DNA from: an uncultured Clostridia bacterium
GTDB taxonomy: Bacteria; Bacillota; Clostridia; Oscillospirales; Ruminococcaceae
DNA: 64,000 bases
Direction: 5' to 3'
Assembly (NCBI GenBank): GCA_947624745.1
Contig: CANQLR010000004.1
Coordinates: 1 to 64,000 of the forward strand
In this document: positions 16,348 to 27,200 of the stretch, one piece after another
Layout of the letters: every line of letters starts with the position of its first letter
Position numbering within the stretch: position 1 is the stretch's first letter
Notes under the pieces: generated by a model
Told to the model about the DNA's origin: nothing
Databases searched by the model: none
Seen by the model: only the letters and a program-made list of their open reading frames with translations
Position numbers and translations under genes: made by a program

Positions 16348-17736
16348 ATGAGCAAGACAACAAGGTTTTTCGAGGGGTTAAAGGGAAAAAAGGTCGCGTT
16401 TATCGGCACCGGGGTGAGCCATAACGAGCTTATAAGGCTGTTTTTATCAAAGGGCATCGACGTCACGGTCCTCGACCGAAAGCCGGAGGAGGAATACGAC
16501 AGGGAGCTTTTAAAGAGCTTTTCGGGGGCGAAATTCATCACCGGCGCGGGGTATCTCGACACGCTTGAGGACTTCGACGTTGTGTACCGCACCCCGGGAA
16601 TGTATTACAACAACCCCCGCCTTTTGGAGGCGCGGGAAAACGGCGTCGTCATCACGAGCGAGATGGAGAGCTTTTTCGAGCTCTGCCCCTGCCGCATTTT
16701 CGCGGTCACGGGCTCTAACGGAAAGACCACCACCACCACCCTCATCTCGGAATTTTTAAAGGCCGAGGGCTACACCGTCTGGCTCGGGGGAAACATCGGA
16801 AACGCGCTTCTGCCGCGCATCGAGAGCATCTCGGAGGACGATTACGCCGTCGTCGAGCTGTCGAGCTTCCAGCTCATTTCTATGCGCCAGAGCCCCGACG
16901 TCGCGGTGATAACTAACATCTCCCCGAACCACCTCGACGTACATAAGGACATGGAGGAATACGCCGCCGCGAAGTGCAACATTTTAGACCATCAGTCCGC
17001 GTTTTCAAAGGCGGTCTTAAACGCCGACGACCCGGGATCAGCGGCTCTTCGGGAGCGCGTCCGCGGCGGGCTGAATCTGTTTTCACGCTTAACTAAACCC
17101 ACCGTCGGAGCGTATGTCGATCAAAACGGCGTGATATGCTACCGCGACGGCAGAAAGTCGGTAAAAATAATGCCGAAGACCGACCTTCGGATACCCGGCG
17201 AGCACAACGTCGAAAACGTCATGGCCGCCATCTGCGCGGTCTGGGGCGACGTCAGCGCCGAGACGATAGTTAAGGTAGCTAAAAGCTTCGGCGGGGTCGA
17301 GCACAGGATAGAATTCGTCCGCGAATTTAAAGGAGTTAAATATTATAACGACTCGGAGGCCACCACCCCCGGCTCCACCGCGGTATGCCTTCACTCGTTC
17401 GGAAAGCGGATAATCGTCATCGCGGGGGGATATGACAAAAAGATCCCGTTCGAGCCGCTCGGCAGGCCGATGAACGAGCACGCCAAGGCGCTGATACTCA
17501 TCGGCGCGACGGCGGAAAAGATCGAAAAAGCGGTCAGGGAGGCCGACAACTTCGACCCCGAAAAGCTGAAGATCCTCCACGCGGGCTCGATGCACGAGGC
17601 GGTCGAGATCGCCGCCCGGGAGGCCGAGGAGGGCGATATCGTCGCGATGAGCCCCGCCTGCGCGAGCTTTGACATGTACCCGAACTGCCTTGTGCGCGGA
17701 AAGGACTTCAAAAACGAGGTAAACGCCCTGAAATGA
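16348..17736 (+). CDS. murD: UDP-N-acetylmuramoylalanine-D-glutamate ligase
   Basis: Cytosolic Mur ligase adding D-Glu to UDP-MurNAc-L-Ala during peptidoglycan precursor synthesis. The 462 residues show an N-terminal Rossmann-like domain, the central ATPase with GSNGKTT (residues 122-128), ITNISPNHLDVH (about 191-202) and the C-terminal ligase domain with YYNDSEATTPGST (carbamoyl-Lys/Glu binding region). Length and motif order are normal. The 3' end overlaps the next gene by four bases (ATGA). Confidence 0.95.
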   Translation: MSKTTRFFEGLKGKKVAFIGTGVSHNELIRLFLSKGIDVTVLDRKPEEEYDRELLKSFSGAKFITGAGYLDTLEDFDVVYRTPGMYYNNPRLLEARENGVVITSEMESFFELCPCRIFAVTGSNGKTTTTTLISEFLKAEGYTVWLGGNIGNALLPRIESISEDDYAVVELSSFQLISMRQSPDVAVITNISPNHLDVHKDMEEYAAAKCNILDHQSAFSKAVLNADDPGSAALRERVRGGLNLFSRLTKPTVGAYVDQNGVICYRDGRKSVKIMPKTDLRIPGEHNVENVMAAICAVWGDVSAETIVKVAKSFGGVEHRIEFVREFKGVKYYNDSEATTPGSTAVCLHSFGKRIIVIAGGYDKKIPFEPLGRPMNEHAKALILIGATAEKIEKAVREADNFDPEKLKILHAGSMHEAVEIAAREAEEGDIVAMSPACASFDMYPNCLVRGKDFKNEVNALK

Positions 17737-18470
17737 TTAAATATGTTACCGATTTGGACGGATCATCGCTTCGCGAGTCGCACTATTCCCGGCTTATCCG
17801 CGCCCACTTGGAGGCCTACGGCACGGGGTTTGACTTCTGCCGGTTTTACAGGATCTTGCACCTCACCGGCGGAAAGACCCTCGGGGCGCTCTGCGTTTTC
17901 AACGGCTCGCTGGTGGCCGAGCTCTGCGGCGGCGTGAGACCGACCGGGGACATGCGCCGCGAGATCAAGGAATTTGTCGATTTTCTGCGGCCCGCCGCGG
18001 CCGAGCTTCCGGCGGGGCTTGCCCCGAAGGGCGGGTTTTCGGGCTATCGCGCGGTCGAAAGGCGCTTTTTCGAGGCCGTGCCCGCAAAGACCTGCGACGG
18101 GCTTTTCTCGCCCGAGCCGCAGACCGCTTTTCAGGCCCTCGGAATGCCGAGGGAGTGCTACCCCGTCTGGCTGACCGATACGCTAAGACGGGTCAGCCGC
18201 GGCCTGTCTGAGCTTGACGGCTATAAGACGAGCGTTCTGACCGTTCGGTTCATGACCGAGAGGCTGGCGTTCGTGTCCGATCTTGCGACCCCGAAGGAGG
18301 ACAGGGGCAAGGGTCAGGCCGGGGAGCTTCTTGGGCGCACCGCCCGGAAAATGGCGGACAGCGGGCGGATAACGTATCTCTGCGCTGCGGAGGAGCTATA
18401 CGGATTCTACGAAAAATTGGGCTGCCGCACCGTCGGGAGCGACGTTATATATCTTTCGGAAAATAATTAA
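17733..18470 (+). CDS. GNAT-like acetyltransferase-domain protein
   Basis: Protein of 245 residues whose C-terminal third looks like a GNAT domain: FVSDLATPKEDRGKGQAGELL (about 186-206) matches the acetyl-CoA loop Q/RxxGxG/A, and AAEELYGFYEKLGCR (about 219-233) is the usual terminal helix-strand. The N-terminal 150 residues are not recognised. The start ATG overlaps the murD stop (ATGA), so it is coupled to murD. The substrate is unknown. Confidence 0.65.
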   Translation: MIKYVTDLDGSSLRESHYSRLIRAHLEAYGTGFDFCRFYRILHLTGGKTLGALCVFNGSLVAELCGGVRPTGDMRREIKEFVDFLRPAAAELPAGLAPKGGFSGYRAVERRFFEAVPAKTCDGLFSPEPQTAFQALGMPRECYPVWLTDTLRRVSRGLSELDGYKTSVLTVRFMTERLAFVSDLATPKEDRGKGQAGELLGRTARKMADSGRITYLCAAEELYGFYEKLGCRTVGSDVIYLSENN

Positions 18471-18481
18471 GGAGCATAAAT

Positions 18482-19750
18482 ATGAAGGAGTTTTTTAAGA
18501 TCGACCCCGCGCTTCGGGTTTTGGCCGACGAGGCCGAGGCGGAGGCGCAGAGCGAGTTTTCAAGGGCAGAAAAGATCGCCGCATATAACGGCGAGAAGGT
18601 GCTTCACGCGTTTATATCAAACGGCGTGCCCGAGACGGCGCTTCACGGCACGACCGGCTACGGCTATGACGACATGGGGAGGGACACGCTCGATAAGGTC
18701 TACGCGACGGCTTTCGGGGCCGAGGACGCGCTGGTCCGCTATAATTTCGTGAACGGCACCCACACCATCTCCACCGCGCTTTTCGGGATCCTTCGCCCCG
18801 GCGACAGGATTTTGATGTGCACCGGCGCGCCCTACGACACTCTTGAGGAGATAGTCGGCAAGCGGGGCAGGCCGGGCGACGGCAGCCTCAGGGACTACGG
18901 CATAATTTACGAGGAGGTCGGGCTCAAGCCGGACGGAATGCCGGATCTTGAACGGATAGCCGAGCGGGTCAAGGGCGCGAAGATAGCCTATATACAGCGC
19001 TCGCGGGGATATTCGACGAGGCCGTCCTATACGGTCGAGAACATCAAAAAAATAATTGACATAGTTAAAAACAGCGACCCGAACGCCGTCGTCATGGTGG
19101 ATAACTGCTACGGCGAGTTTGTCGATCTTTATGAACCCACCGACGTCGGCGCGGACGTCATCATGGGCTCTCTCATCAAAAACCCCGGCGGGGGGATAGC
19201 GAGGACCGGCGGCTATATTGCCGGCAGAAAAGACCTGATCGAGCTTTGCGCCTACCGCCTGACCTGCGTGGGCATGGGCAAGGAGATAGGCTGCACCATG
19301 GACATGAACCGCGAGCTTTACCTCGGATTTTTCCTCGCGCCGCAGACGGTGATGAGCGCCGTCAAGACCTCGGTGTTCGCGTGCAGGCTTCTGGGAAAGC
19401 TCGGATTCCGGTCGCTCCCGTCTCCCGGCGAGCCGAGGGCGGACATCATCGCCTCGATACTTTTAGGAAACGAGGAGAAGCTCTGCTCGTTCATCAGGGG
19501 GATACAGCGCGGCGCGCCGATAGATTCCTATCTCACGCCCGAGCCGATAGAGACCCCCGGCTACGAGTCGAAGATAATAATGGGCGCGGGGGCGTTCACG
19601 ATGGGCTCGTCCATCGAGCTTTCGGCCGACGCGCCGATAAGGCCGCCCTACGCCGCGTGGCTCCAAGGGGGGCTGACATATCCCGCCGGAAGAATGGGGG
19701 TAATTCTGGCGGTGCAGAACATGATCGACGAAAAAACAGTGACACTGTAA
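18482..19750 (+). CDS. Aluminium-resistance / methionine gamma-lyase-family PLP enzyme
   Basis: Protein of 422 residues matching the PLP fold-type I family annotated as methionine gamma-lyase-like or aluminium-resistance protein (Bacillus YnbB type). TTGYGYDDMGRD (about 58-69), RYNFVNGTHTI (about 86-96), VDNCYGEFVD (about 203-212) and the PLP-lysine motif SLIKNPGGG with Lys233 are all present. Chemically it resembles Cys/Met metabolism enzymes that release a thiol, but the true role of this subfamily is unsettled. Ribosome site AAGGAG lies upstream; hprK follows 13 bp later. Confidence 0.88.
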   Translation: MKEFFKIDPALRVLADEAEAEAQSEFSRAEKIAAYNGEKVLHAFISNGVPETALHGTTGYGYDDMGRDTLDKVYATAFGAEDALVRYNFVNGTHTISTALFGILRPGDRILMCTGAPYDTLEEIVGKRGRPGDGSLRDYGIIYEEVGLKPDGMPDLERIAERVKGAKIAYIQRSRGYSTRPSYTVENIKKIIDIVKNSDPNAVVMVDNCYGEFVDLYEPTDVGADVIMGSLIKNPGGGIARTGGYIAGRKDLIELCAYRLTCVGMGKEIGCTMDMNRELYLGFFLAPQTVMSAVKTSVFACRLLGKLGFRSLPSPGEPRADIIASILLGNEEKLCSFIRGIQRGAPIDSYLTPEPIETPGYESKIIMGAGAFTMGSSIELSADAPIRPPYAAWLQGGLTYPAGRMGVILAVQNMIDEKTVTL

Positions 19751-19763
19751 AGGAGAGATAAAA

Positions 19764-20723
19764 ATGGCGGAAGCTTACAAGGTAGCGATACTCGATCTGG
19801 TTAAGGAGATAGGGCTCGAAACGGTCTACGACCCGGGCGGACTCGACAAGGTGTATGTCACCAACAACGACATCAACAGGCCGGCTTTGCAGCTCGCGGG
19901 GTTCTTTGAATACTTCAACACCGACAAAATTCAGGCCTGCGGCAACACCGAGTACGCCTATTTGGGAGGACTTGACTCCGAAACGAGGCTGGAGCGGCTC
20001 GACAAGCTTTTTTCCTACCGCTTCCCGGCGCTGATAATCTGCATGAACCGCGAGCCTTTCCCCGAGATGATCGAGGCCGCGAAAAAGTACAGGATACCGC
20101 TTTTCAGAACGGAATACGGCTCCTCCGAGCTTTTGGCGAGGGGCATAGCTTACCTCAACGTTCAGCTTGCGCAGAGGATAACCCGCCACGGCGTTCTCAT
20201 CGAAATCTACGGCGAAGGGGTTCTCATCGTCGGCGAGAGCGGCGTAGGTAAGTCCGAGACCGCGATAGAGCTCGTAAAGCGCGGGCACCGGCTTGTGGCC
20301 GACGACGCGGTGGAAATTAAGCGCGTTTCGGCGATATCCCTCGTCGGCTCATCCCCCGAGAATATCCGCCACTTCATCGAGCTTCGGGGCATCGGCATCG
20401 TCAACGTCCGCCGGCTCTACGGCATGGGCGCGATCAAAAACTCCGAGAGGATAGACCTTGTCGTGAAGCTCGAACAGTGGGACCCCGAGCGATTCTACGA
20501 CCGCATGGGGGTCGACAGCGAGTATACGAACATTTTGGGCGTGAACGTGCCGTCCATCACGATACCGGTAAAGCCGGGGCGAAACCTCGCCGTAATTTTG
20601 GAGGTCGCCGCGATGAATAACCGCGAGAAGAAGATGGGCTACAACGCCGCGCAGGAGCTTTTAGGCAACCTCGGCCTCGAGATGGAAGGCACCGAGACGG
20701 TGCAGAACTGGACGGATTTCTGA
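19764..20723 (+). CDS. hprK: HPr kinase/phosphorylase
   Basis: Bifunctional enzyme that phosphorylates Ser46 of HPr and reverses the reaction, controlling carbon catabolite repression in Gram-positives. At 319 residues it has the N-terminal DRTGG-like domain (1-130), Walker A GESGVGKS (157-164), LVADDAVEIKR and the HprK signature ELRGIGIVNVRRLYG (about 207-221). Ribosome site AGGAGAG. The stop codon overlaps the start of the PHP gene by one base. No HPr or Crh gene lies within the window. Confidence 0.95.
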   Translation: MAEAYKVAILDLVKEIGLETVYDPGGLDKVYVTNNDINRPALQLAGFFEYFNTDKIQACGNTEYAYLGGLDSETRLERLDKLFSYRFPALIICMNREPFPEMIEAAKKYRIPLFRTEYGSSELLARGIAYLNVQLAQRITRHGVLIEIYGEGVLIVGESGVGKSETAIELVKRGHRLVADDAVEIKRVSAISLVGSSPENIRHFIELRGIGIVNVRRLYGMGAIKNSERIDLVVKLEQWDPERFYDRMGVDSEYTNILGVNVPSITIPVKPGRNLAVILEVAAMNNREKKMGYNAAQELLGNLGLEMEGTETVQNWTDF

Positions 20724-21466
20724 TGAAAAAGCTTCTTATTCAGGCGGATATGCACACCCATACTCTCGCCTCCTCGCACGCGTTCTCGACGATAACCGAA
20801 AACGCGAAATACGCCGCGGATATAGGCTTAAAAGCCATCGCGATGACGGATCACACCAACGTTATGCCCGATTCGCCGCATATCTGGCACTTCAGAAACG
20901 CCAAGCGCGTTCTGCCGAACGAGCTTTTCGGGGTCAAGATCATCAAGGGTGCGGAGGTAAATATCGCCGACTATTCGGGGGCTCTCGACATTAAATCGAG
21001 CGACGTAGACTGGCTCGAATGGGTCGTCATATCCTATCACAGCCACTATTTTCAGAATTTTAAGCCCGCCGACCCGAGGACGGTCACCGACGGCTACATA
21101 AAGGCCATCGAGGACCCGCGCGTCGACATGATAGGCCACCCGACCGCGATAAAATTCCCGGTGGACTGGGCGCGGCTCGTTCCGGCGGCAAAGGAAGCGG
21201 GAGTGCTTTTAGAGCTGAACGAAAGCTCGATAAAGACCGGGAAAAGCCCGGCGCCTGTCGTTCGGGAAATGCTCAGCTTATGCAAGAAATATTCCTGCCC
21301 GATATGCGTCGACACCGACGCACACTTCTGGAGCGTTATCGGCAGCACGCCCGAGTGCGAGCGGGCGATTGAGGAGGCGGAATTCCCGCGGGAGCTTATC
21401 GCGAACGCCGATTTTGAGAATATCCGCTCGCGGATACTCAAAAAACGCCCCGACTGCGGAATATAA
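20723..21466 (+). CDS. PHP-domain phosphoesterase (YcdX type)
   Basis: Protein of 247 residues with the PHP metal-site motifs in order: DMHTHT (about 9-14), MTDHTN (40s), an invariant His in SYHSHYF (about 102-108), GHPTAIKF and the terminal DTDAHF. This spacing fits the trinuclear zinc YcdX-like phosphatases. The substrate is unknown. Firmicutes often place this gene between hprK/murB and rapZ, as here. Confidence 0.9.
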   Translation: MKKLLIQADMHTHTLASSHAFSTITENAKYAADIGLKAIAMTDHTNVMPDSPHIWHFRNAKRVLPNELFGVKIIKGAEVNIADYSGALDIKSSDVDWLEWVVISYHSHYFQNFKPADPRTVTDGYIKAIEDPRVDMIGHPTAIKFPVDWARLVPAAKEAGVLLELNESSIKTGKSPAPVVREMLSLCKKYSCPICVDTDAHFWSVIGSTPECERAIEEAEFPRELIANADFENIRSRILKKRPDCGI

Positions 21467-21521
21467 GCGGCGCGCGGGGAATAATCTTTGAAAAACGGCC
21501 CCACGCGCGGGGCATGATAGG

Positions 21522-22457
21522 GTGATGAGATTGACATACAGGGAAAAGATCGGGGAGCTCTCGCGGCTCGCCCAAGATGCCGGCGGGAGGCTTATGCCGA
21601 ACGAGGCGCTCTCGAAGCACACGACGGTTCGGGTCGGCGGAAAGTGCGACCTCATGGTGTCGGAGCTTTCGGCGCTCAAGGCGGCGGAGATATACTTCGC
21701 GGCGAAGCGCCTCGGGCTTTACGCGATGATACTCGGAAACGGCTCGAACTGCCTTTTTTCCGACTCGGGCTTTCGCGGGGCGATAATCCTGCCCGACCCG
21801 AGGGAGGAGGGCGTCATTGCCGACGGCGAGACGGTAAAAGCCCCCGCGGGGGTGCCGCTTTCGGCGGTATGCCGCTGCGCGCTCGAAGCCTCGCTGACGG
21901 GGCTTGAATTTGCATACGGAATCCCCGGCTCGGTCGGAGGCGCGGTCTATATGAACGCAGGGGCCTACGGCGGCGAGATAAAAGGGGTGGTGTCGAAGGT
22001 AACGGCGATGCTCCCGGACGGCACGCTTCGCGATTTTTCGGCGGAGGAGCTGGAACTTGGGTACCGCTCGTCGCGGTTCGAGCACTCGGGCGAGATAATA
22101 GTCTCGGCGGAGTTTAAGCTGAAAAAGGGGAACAGGGACGAAATAAAGGCGAAGATGGACGAGCTGATGGGAAGAAGAAAGGCGCGGCAGCCCCTTGAAT
22201 ACCCGTCCTTCGGTTCTGCGTTCAAGCGGCCGGAGGGGACATACGCGGGGCTCGTCATCGAAAACAGCGGGCTTAAGGGGTATAAGCTCGGCGGCGCGCA
22301 GATCTCCCCGAAGCACGCGAATTTCATCATAAATCTCGGCGGGGCGACGGCGAAGGACGTGACGGAGCTCATTGAGCTCGCCCGAGAGAGGGTAAAAAGC
22401 GAGACGGGGTATCTTTTGGAGCCGGAGGTAAGGCTGATACCCGCGGAGGCTGAATAG
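21522..22457 (+). CDS. murB: UDP-N-acetylenolpyruvoylglucosamine reductase
   Basis: FAD enzyme that reduces UDP-GlcNAc-enolpyruvate to UDP-MurNAc. Its 311 residues contain RVGGKCDLM (FAD domain start), LGNGSNCLFSDSGF, GIPGSVGGAVYMNAGAYGGEI (flavin and catalytic segment near 130-150) and PSFGSAFKRP near 230, where the Ser is the proton-donor position. The start is ambiguous: a GTG at 21522 is followed directly by ATG at 21525, and the upstream region has only a weak ribosome site (ATAGGG). A GC-rich hairpin (CCCCacgcgcGGGG) sits just before the start. Confidence 0.95.
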   Translation: MMRLTYREKIGELSRLAQDAGGRLMPNEALSKHTTVRVGGKCDLMVSELSALKAAEIYFAAKRLGLYAMILGNGSNCLFSDSGFRGAIILPDPREEGVIADGETVKAPAGVPLSAVCRCALEASLTGLEFAYGIPGSVGGAVYMNAGAYGGEIKGVVSKVTAMLPDGTLRDFSAEELELGYRSSRFEHSGEIIVSAEFKLKKGNRDEIKAKMDELMGRRKARQPLEYPSFGSAFKRPEGTYAGLVIENSGLKGYKLGGAQISPKHANFIINLGGATAKDVTELIELARERVKSETGYLLEPEVRLIPAEAE

Positions 22458-22472
22458 TTAAGGAGTATAATT

Positions 22473-23324
22473 ATGAACATCGTTGTTGTGACGGGAATGT
22501 CGGGGGCGGGAAAATCGACGGCGCTCGACGTTTTCGAGGATCTCGGCTACTACTGCATCGACAATATGCCCCCCGAGCTTTTGGGGAGCTTTGCCGAGCT
22601 GATAAAAAATTCCGCCCCCCAGACCGACCGTATCTGCTTCGCGGTGGATATACGCTCGGGCAGGCTCTTCAAGAAGTTTCAGGAGTGCGTTCTGACACTT
22701 AAGGAGTCCGGCTCGAAGGTCACCGTCGTCTTTGTCGACTGCGACGACAGCGTTTTAATTAACCGATATAAGGAAACGAGGAGAAAGCACCCCCTCGAGG
22801 AGGAGGCCGCGGGGAACCTCATGCGCGCCATAGAGATGGAGCGCCGCGAGACCGAGAGCGCCCGCACCCTCGCCGACATATACCTCGATTCGTCACAGAC
22901 AAACCTCTCGAAATTCCGCGAGAGGCTTCGTAGCATTTTCTCGGAGGGCAAGGGCGAGCTGGTCATCGACGTCATCTCCTTCGGATATATGTACGGGCTG
23001 CCGAAGGACGCCGACCTTGTCTTCGACGTCCGCTGCTTCTCGAACCCCTACTATATCCCCGAGCTGCGCCTTAAGTCCGGCCTCGACGACGAGGTCTACG
23101 ACTATGTTTTCAGCTTCGGCGACTCGGAGGAGACATATAAGCGAATTAAGGATCTCATCGAATTTCTGATACCCCTTTACGCCAAGGAAAAATCCCGGCT
23201 GGTCATAGCGTTCGGCTGCACCGGGGGCAGGCACCGCTCGGTGAGCTTTGCCCGGCGGCTCTCGGGCGATCTTACGGCCGAGGGCAAGAGCGTTCGGGTC
23301 GAGCACAGGTGTGTTGAAAGATGA
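22473..23324 (+). CDS. rapZ: RNase adapter / nucleotide-binding protein RapZ (YvcJ)
   Basis: P-loop protein of 283 residues: Walker A GMSGAGKST (residues 8-16), Walker B-like VVFVDCDD (about 89-96), and the conserved C-terminal domain with SFGYMYGLPKDADLVFDVRCFSNPY and the GCTGGRHRSV signature. In E. coli it presents GlmZ RNA to RNase E; in Gram-positives (YvcJ) it binds nucleotides and affects competence. Ribosome site AAGGAG; it overlaps whiA by four bases. The yvcK gene that usually separates these two is absent. Confidence 0.95.
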   Translation: MNIVVVTGMSGAGKSTALDVFEDLGYYCIDNMPPELLGSFAELIKNSAPQTDRICFAVDIRSGRLFKKFQECVLTLKESGSKVTVVFVDCDDSVLINRYKETRRKHPLEEEAAGNLMRAIEMERRETESARTLADIYLDSSQTNLSKFRERLRSIFSEGKGELVIDVISFGYMYGLPKDADLVFDVRCFSNPYYIPELRLKSGLDDEVYDYVFSFGDSEETYKRIKDLIEFLIPLYAKEKSRLVIAFGCTGGRHRSVSFARRLSGDLTAEGKSVRVEHRCVER

Positions 23325-24235
23325 GCGGCGACAACTTCTCGGCGAAGGTAAAGGCGGAGGCGCAGGGCGGTATCACCGGCAGGAAAAAGTGCGCCCACGC
23401 CCTTGCGGGGATGATACTTACGGCGAAGACCTTCGAACCCGAACGGATAGTTTTTCAGAGCGAAAACGCCGCCGTGACCGAGCTTTTCGTCCGCCTCTCC
23501 GAGCATATCATCGGCGAGGGAGAGGCGAGCGAATCCAAGCACACCCCGAACGTCTATACCGCCGAAATTTCGGGGGAGGAAAATATCACGAAAATTTGCT
23601 CCGAAACGGGGCTTAGGCTTTTTTGCGGCAAAAGAAGCTGCGGAGGGCTTTTTGATATGCCCGAAAAATACTTCGGGAGCTTTTGCGCGGGGGCTTTTTT
23701 GAGCTGCGGGAGCGTCGTAGAGCCGACAAAGGGCTATCACCTTGAATTTGTCATACCCGACGGAAATTTATGCAGCGAGCTCTCGGGAATGTTATTTGAC
23801 CGCCTCGGCTGCGACGGCGGGGTCTCGCTCCGAGGGAGAAGCTATGTCCTGTATTTTAAGGAGAGCGAGCAGATCGAGGACATACTCACGCTGATCGGCG
23901 CGCCGCAGTGCACGATGGAGCTTATGAACGTAAAGATCTACCGCGACCTAAGAAACAACGCGAACCGCCGCACCAACTGCGACACCGCGAACATCGAAAA
24001 GCAAAGCCGCACCTCGCAAAAGCAGATAGAGGCGATAAAGCTCATCGAGGAGCGCGGCGGGGGTGTGGACAGGCTCCCCGACGAGCTTAAAAAGGTCGCG
24101 CTTTTGCGGCTCGAAAACCCCGATATGAACCTTGGGGAACTTAGCTCGGCGCTTGACCCGCCCCTTTCCCGCTCTGGGATAAACCACCGGCTTTCAAGGA
24201 TAGTTAAGATAGCAGAGGGACTGAAACATGACTGA
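23321..24235 (+). CDS. whiA: DNA-binding protein WhiA
   Basis: Protein of 304 residues with an N-terminal degenerate LAGLIDADG homing-endonuclease-like region (about 85-200; CAGAFLSCGSVVEPTKGYHLEF) and a C-terminal helix-turn-helix (about 225-300; NRRTNCDTANIEKQ, then LSRSGINHRLSRI). In Gram-positives WhiA influences cell division and chromosome segregation. It is translationally coupled to rapZ at its start and overlaps dnaE by eight bases at its end. Confidence 0.94.
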   Translation: MSGDNFSAKVKAEAQGGITGRKKCAHALAGMILTAKTFEPERIVFQSENAAVTELFVRLSEHIIGEGEASESKHTPNVYTAEISGEENITKICSETGLRLFCGKRSCGGLFDMPEKYFGSFCAGAFLSCGSVVEPTKGYHLEFVIPDGNLCSELSGMLFDRLGCDGGVSLRGRSYVLYFKESEQIEDILTLIGAPQCTMELMNVKIYRDLRNNANRRTNCDTANIEKQSRTSQKQIEAIKLIEERGGGVDRLPDELKKVALLRLENPDMNLGELSSALDPPLSRSGINHRLSRIVKIAEGLKHD

Positions 24236-27200
24236 TTTTGTGCACCTTCACGTTCACAGTGAATATTCGCTCCTTGACGGCGCGTGCCGGATAAAAAGGC
24301 TGGTCGCGCGGGCGAAGGAGCTCGGAATGAACGCCCTTGCGGTCACCGATCACGGAAACGTCTACGCCGCCGTCGAATTTTACGACGAGTGCAAGGCGCA
24401 GGGCATAAAGCCGATAATCGGCTGCGAGGTATACGTGAGCCCCGGCTCGCGGTTTGAAAAGGCCGGGAAGCCGTACCACCTGATACTTTTGTGCAAGAAC
24501 GAAACGGGATATCATAACCTTTGCAAGCTGGTGTCTTTAAGCTACACCGAGGGCTTTTACGGCAAGCCGAGGGTCGACTTCGAGCTTTTAAAGCGCTATC
24601 ACGAGGGGCTGATATGCCTCTCCGCCTGCCTTGCCGGCGAGATAGCAAGGGAGCTTTCTTTAGGCGACGAGCAGGCCGCCGAGGAGACCGCGCTAAAATA
24701 TAAGGCGCTTTTCGGCGAGGACTATTACATCGAGATACAAAACCACGACCTTGACGAGCAGAGAAGGATACTTCCCTATCAGCTCAAACTCGCAAGAAGG
24801 CTCGGGATAAAGCTCTGCGCGACGAACGACTGTCACTATATCGACCGCTCGGACGCAAGGATTCAGAAGATACTAATGTGCATAGCGACCGCGACCCGCG
24901 AGAGCGACCCCGACGCCATGGACTTCGGCTCGGACGAGTTTTATTTCAAGTCGGGGGACGAAATGGCCGAGCTCTTTTCCGTATGCCCCGACGCGATAAA
25001 AAACACCGTAGAAATAGCTAAACAGTGCAACTTGGAATTCGAGTTCGGGCACACAAAGCTCCCGAGCTTCACTATAGAAGGCGTCACGGACAACGAGAAA
25101 TACTTAAGAGATCTCTGCAAAAAGGGGCTTTATGAGCGCTACGGCGGGAATATCCCCGACGGCGCGGAGGAGAGGCTCGAATACGAGCTGTCGGTCATCT
25201 CGAAGATGGGGTTTGTAAATTATTACCTCATAGTCTGGGACTTTATCCGCTACGCAAAGGAGCAGGATATACCCGTCGGCCCGGGGAGAGGCTCGGGCGC
25301 GGGGAGCCTTGCCGCCTACTGCATAGGGATAACCGGCATCGACCCGCTGAAATACAACCTTCTCTTCGAGAGATTTCTGAACCCCGAGAGGGTGTCTATG
25401 CCCGACTTCGACGTCGATTTCTGCGTCGTGAGGCGGCAGGAGGTCATCGACTACGTCAAGCGGCGTTACGGCGAGGACCACGTCGCGCAGATAATAACCT
25501 TCGGCACCATGGCGGCAAAAAACGCCATCAGGGACGTCGCGAGGGCGATGGACGTGCCGCTTAAGACCGCCGACGCGCTCGCGAAAGCCGTGCCGTTCGG
25601 AAAGACCCTTAAGGAGGCCATCGAGAGCGACAAGGGCTTTCGCGAGATGTATCTTGGCGACGCCAAAAACCACGAGCTTGTGGATCTTGCCATGCAGGTC
25701 GAGGGTATGCCACGCCACGCCTCGACCCACGCCGCCGGGGTAGTCATAACCGACGGCCCGGTGTCCGATTACGTGCCGCTGCAGTCGACCGACGGGCAGA
25801 CGGTCACCATGTATACCATGACGGTGCTCGAACGGCTGGGGCTGCTAAAAATTGATTTTCTGGGGCTTAGAAACCTCACCGTCATTCGCGACGCCGAAAC
25901 CGCGGTGAAAAGAAGGCTCCCCGGATTTTCGATGGAAAATATACCCTACGACGACCCGGAGGTCTTTAAAATGCTCGCCCGCGGGGACACGGTGGGGGTG
26001 TTCCAGTTCGAGTCGGGCGGCATGACCAACACGATAATGCGGCTCGTGCCGGAAAATCTTGAAGACCTAATCGCGGTGATCTCGCTCTACCGCCCGGGGC
26101 CGATGGACTCGATCCCGACGTATATACGAAACCGCCACAACCCGGGGCTTATAAAATACCGCACGCCGCTTTTAAAGCCGATACTTGACGTTACCTACGG
26201 CTGCATAGTCTATCAGGAGCAGGTCATGCAGATATTCCGCGAGCTCGCGGGGTATTCCTACGGCCGCGCGGACGTCGTAAGAAGAGCGATGGCGAAAAAG
26301 AAGCTCGCCTCGCTCGAAAAGGAGCGCAAAGCCTTTATCTACGGCGACGAGAACACCCCCGGCTGCCTTAAAAACGGCGTTTCGGAGGCCGACGCGAGCG
26401 CGCTGTTCGACGAGATGTTAAGCTTTGCGAGCTATGCCTTCAACAAGTCCCACGCCGCGGCCTACGCGACGGTGGCGTACCAGACCGCGTATCTTAAGTG
26501 CCGGTTCTTCCCCGAATATATCGCCGCGCTCCTGACGAGCGTTTTAGGATCCTCCGACAAGATCAACGAGTACACCGAGGAATGCGCCAAAAAGGGAATA
26601 AAAATTTTAGGGCCCGACGTAAATCTCTCGGAGGAGGGGTTCACCGTCACCGAGGACGGGATAAGATACGGGCTTTTGGCGATAAAAAACCTCGGCTCGG
26701 GGCTTATTGACAACCTTAAGGCCGAGAGGAGCGAGAACGGAAAGTTTAAGTCGCTTTACGATTTTTTGTCGAGGATGTACGGCCGCGAGCTCAACTCGAA
26801 GGCCGCAGAATGTCTTATCAAATCGGGCGCGCTCGACGGGCTGGGGCTGAACCGCCGCGAAATGCTCATGAACCTTGAAAGGCTTATGGAGGCGGTCTCG
26901 GCGAACAAGCGGGACAACATTGAGGGGCAGTTCGACCTGTTCGGCGGAAGCGGTGAGGAGGTCGAGCCGGAGGTCTACCGCGCCGACGAATTTTCCCCCG
27001 AGATCCTTCTTGAATACGAGAAGGAGACCATCGGGATATACGTCTCGGGGCACCCGCTTTCGGGGTATATGCCTTTTGCGATAGTCGACGGCGTTGTCAG
27101 CGCGAGGGCGATCAGGGACGGCGTCGAGGCCGGCGACAAGGCTTTTTCGGAGCGCAGACCGGTGGCGATACTCGGCGTGATCACGAAGATAAACCGCCAC

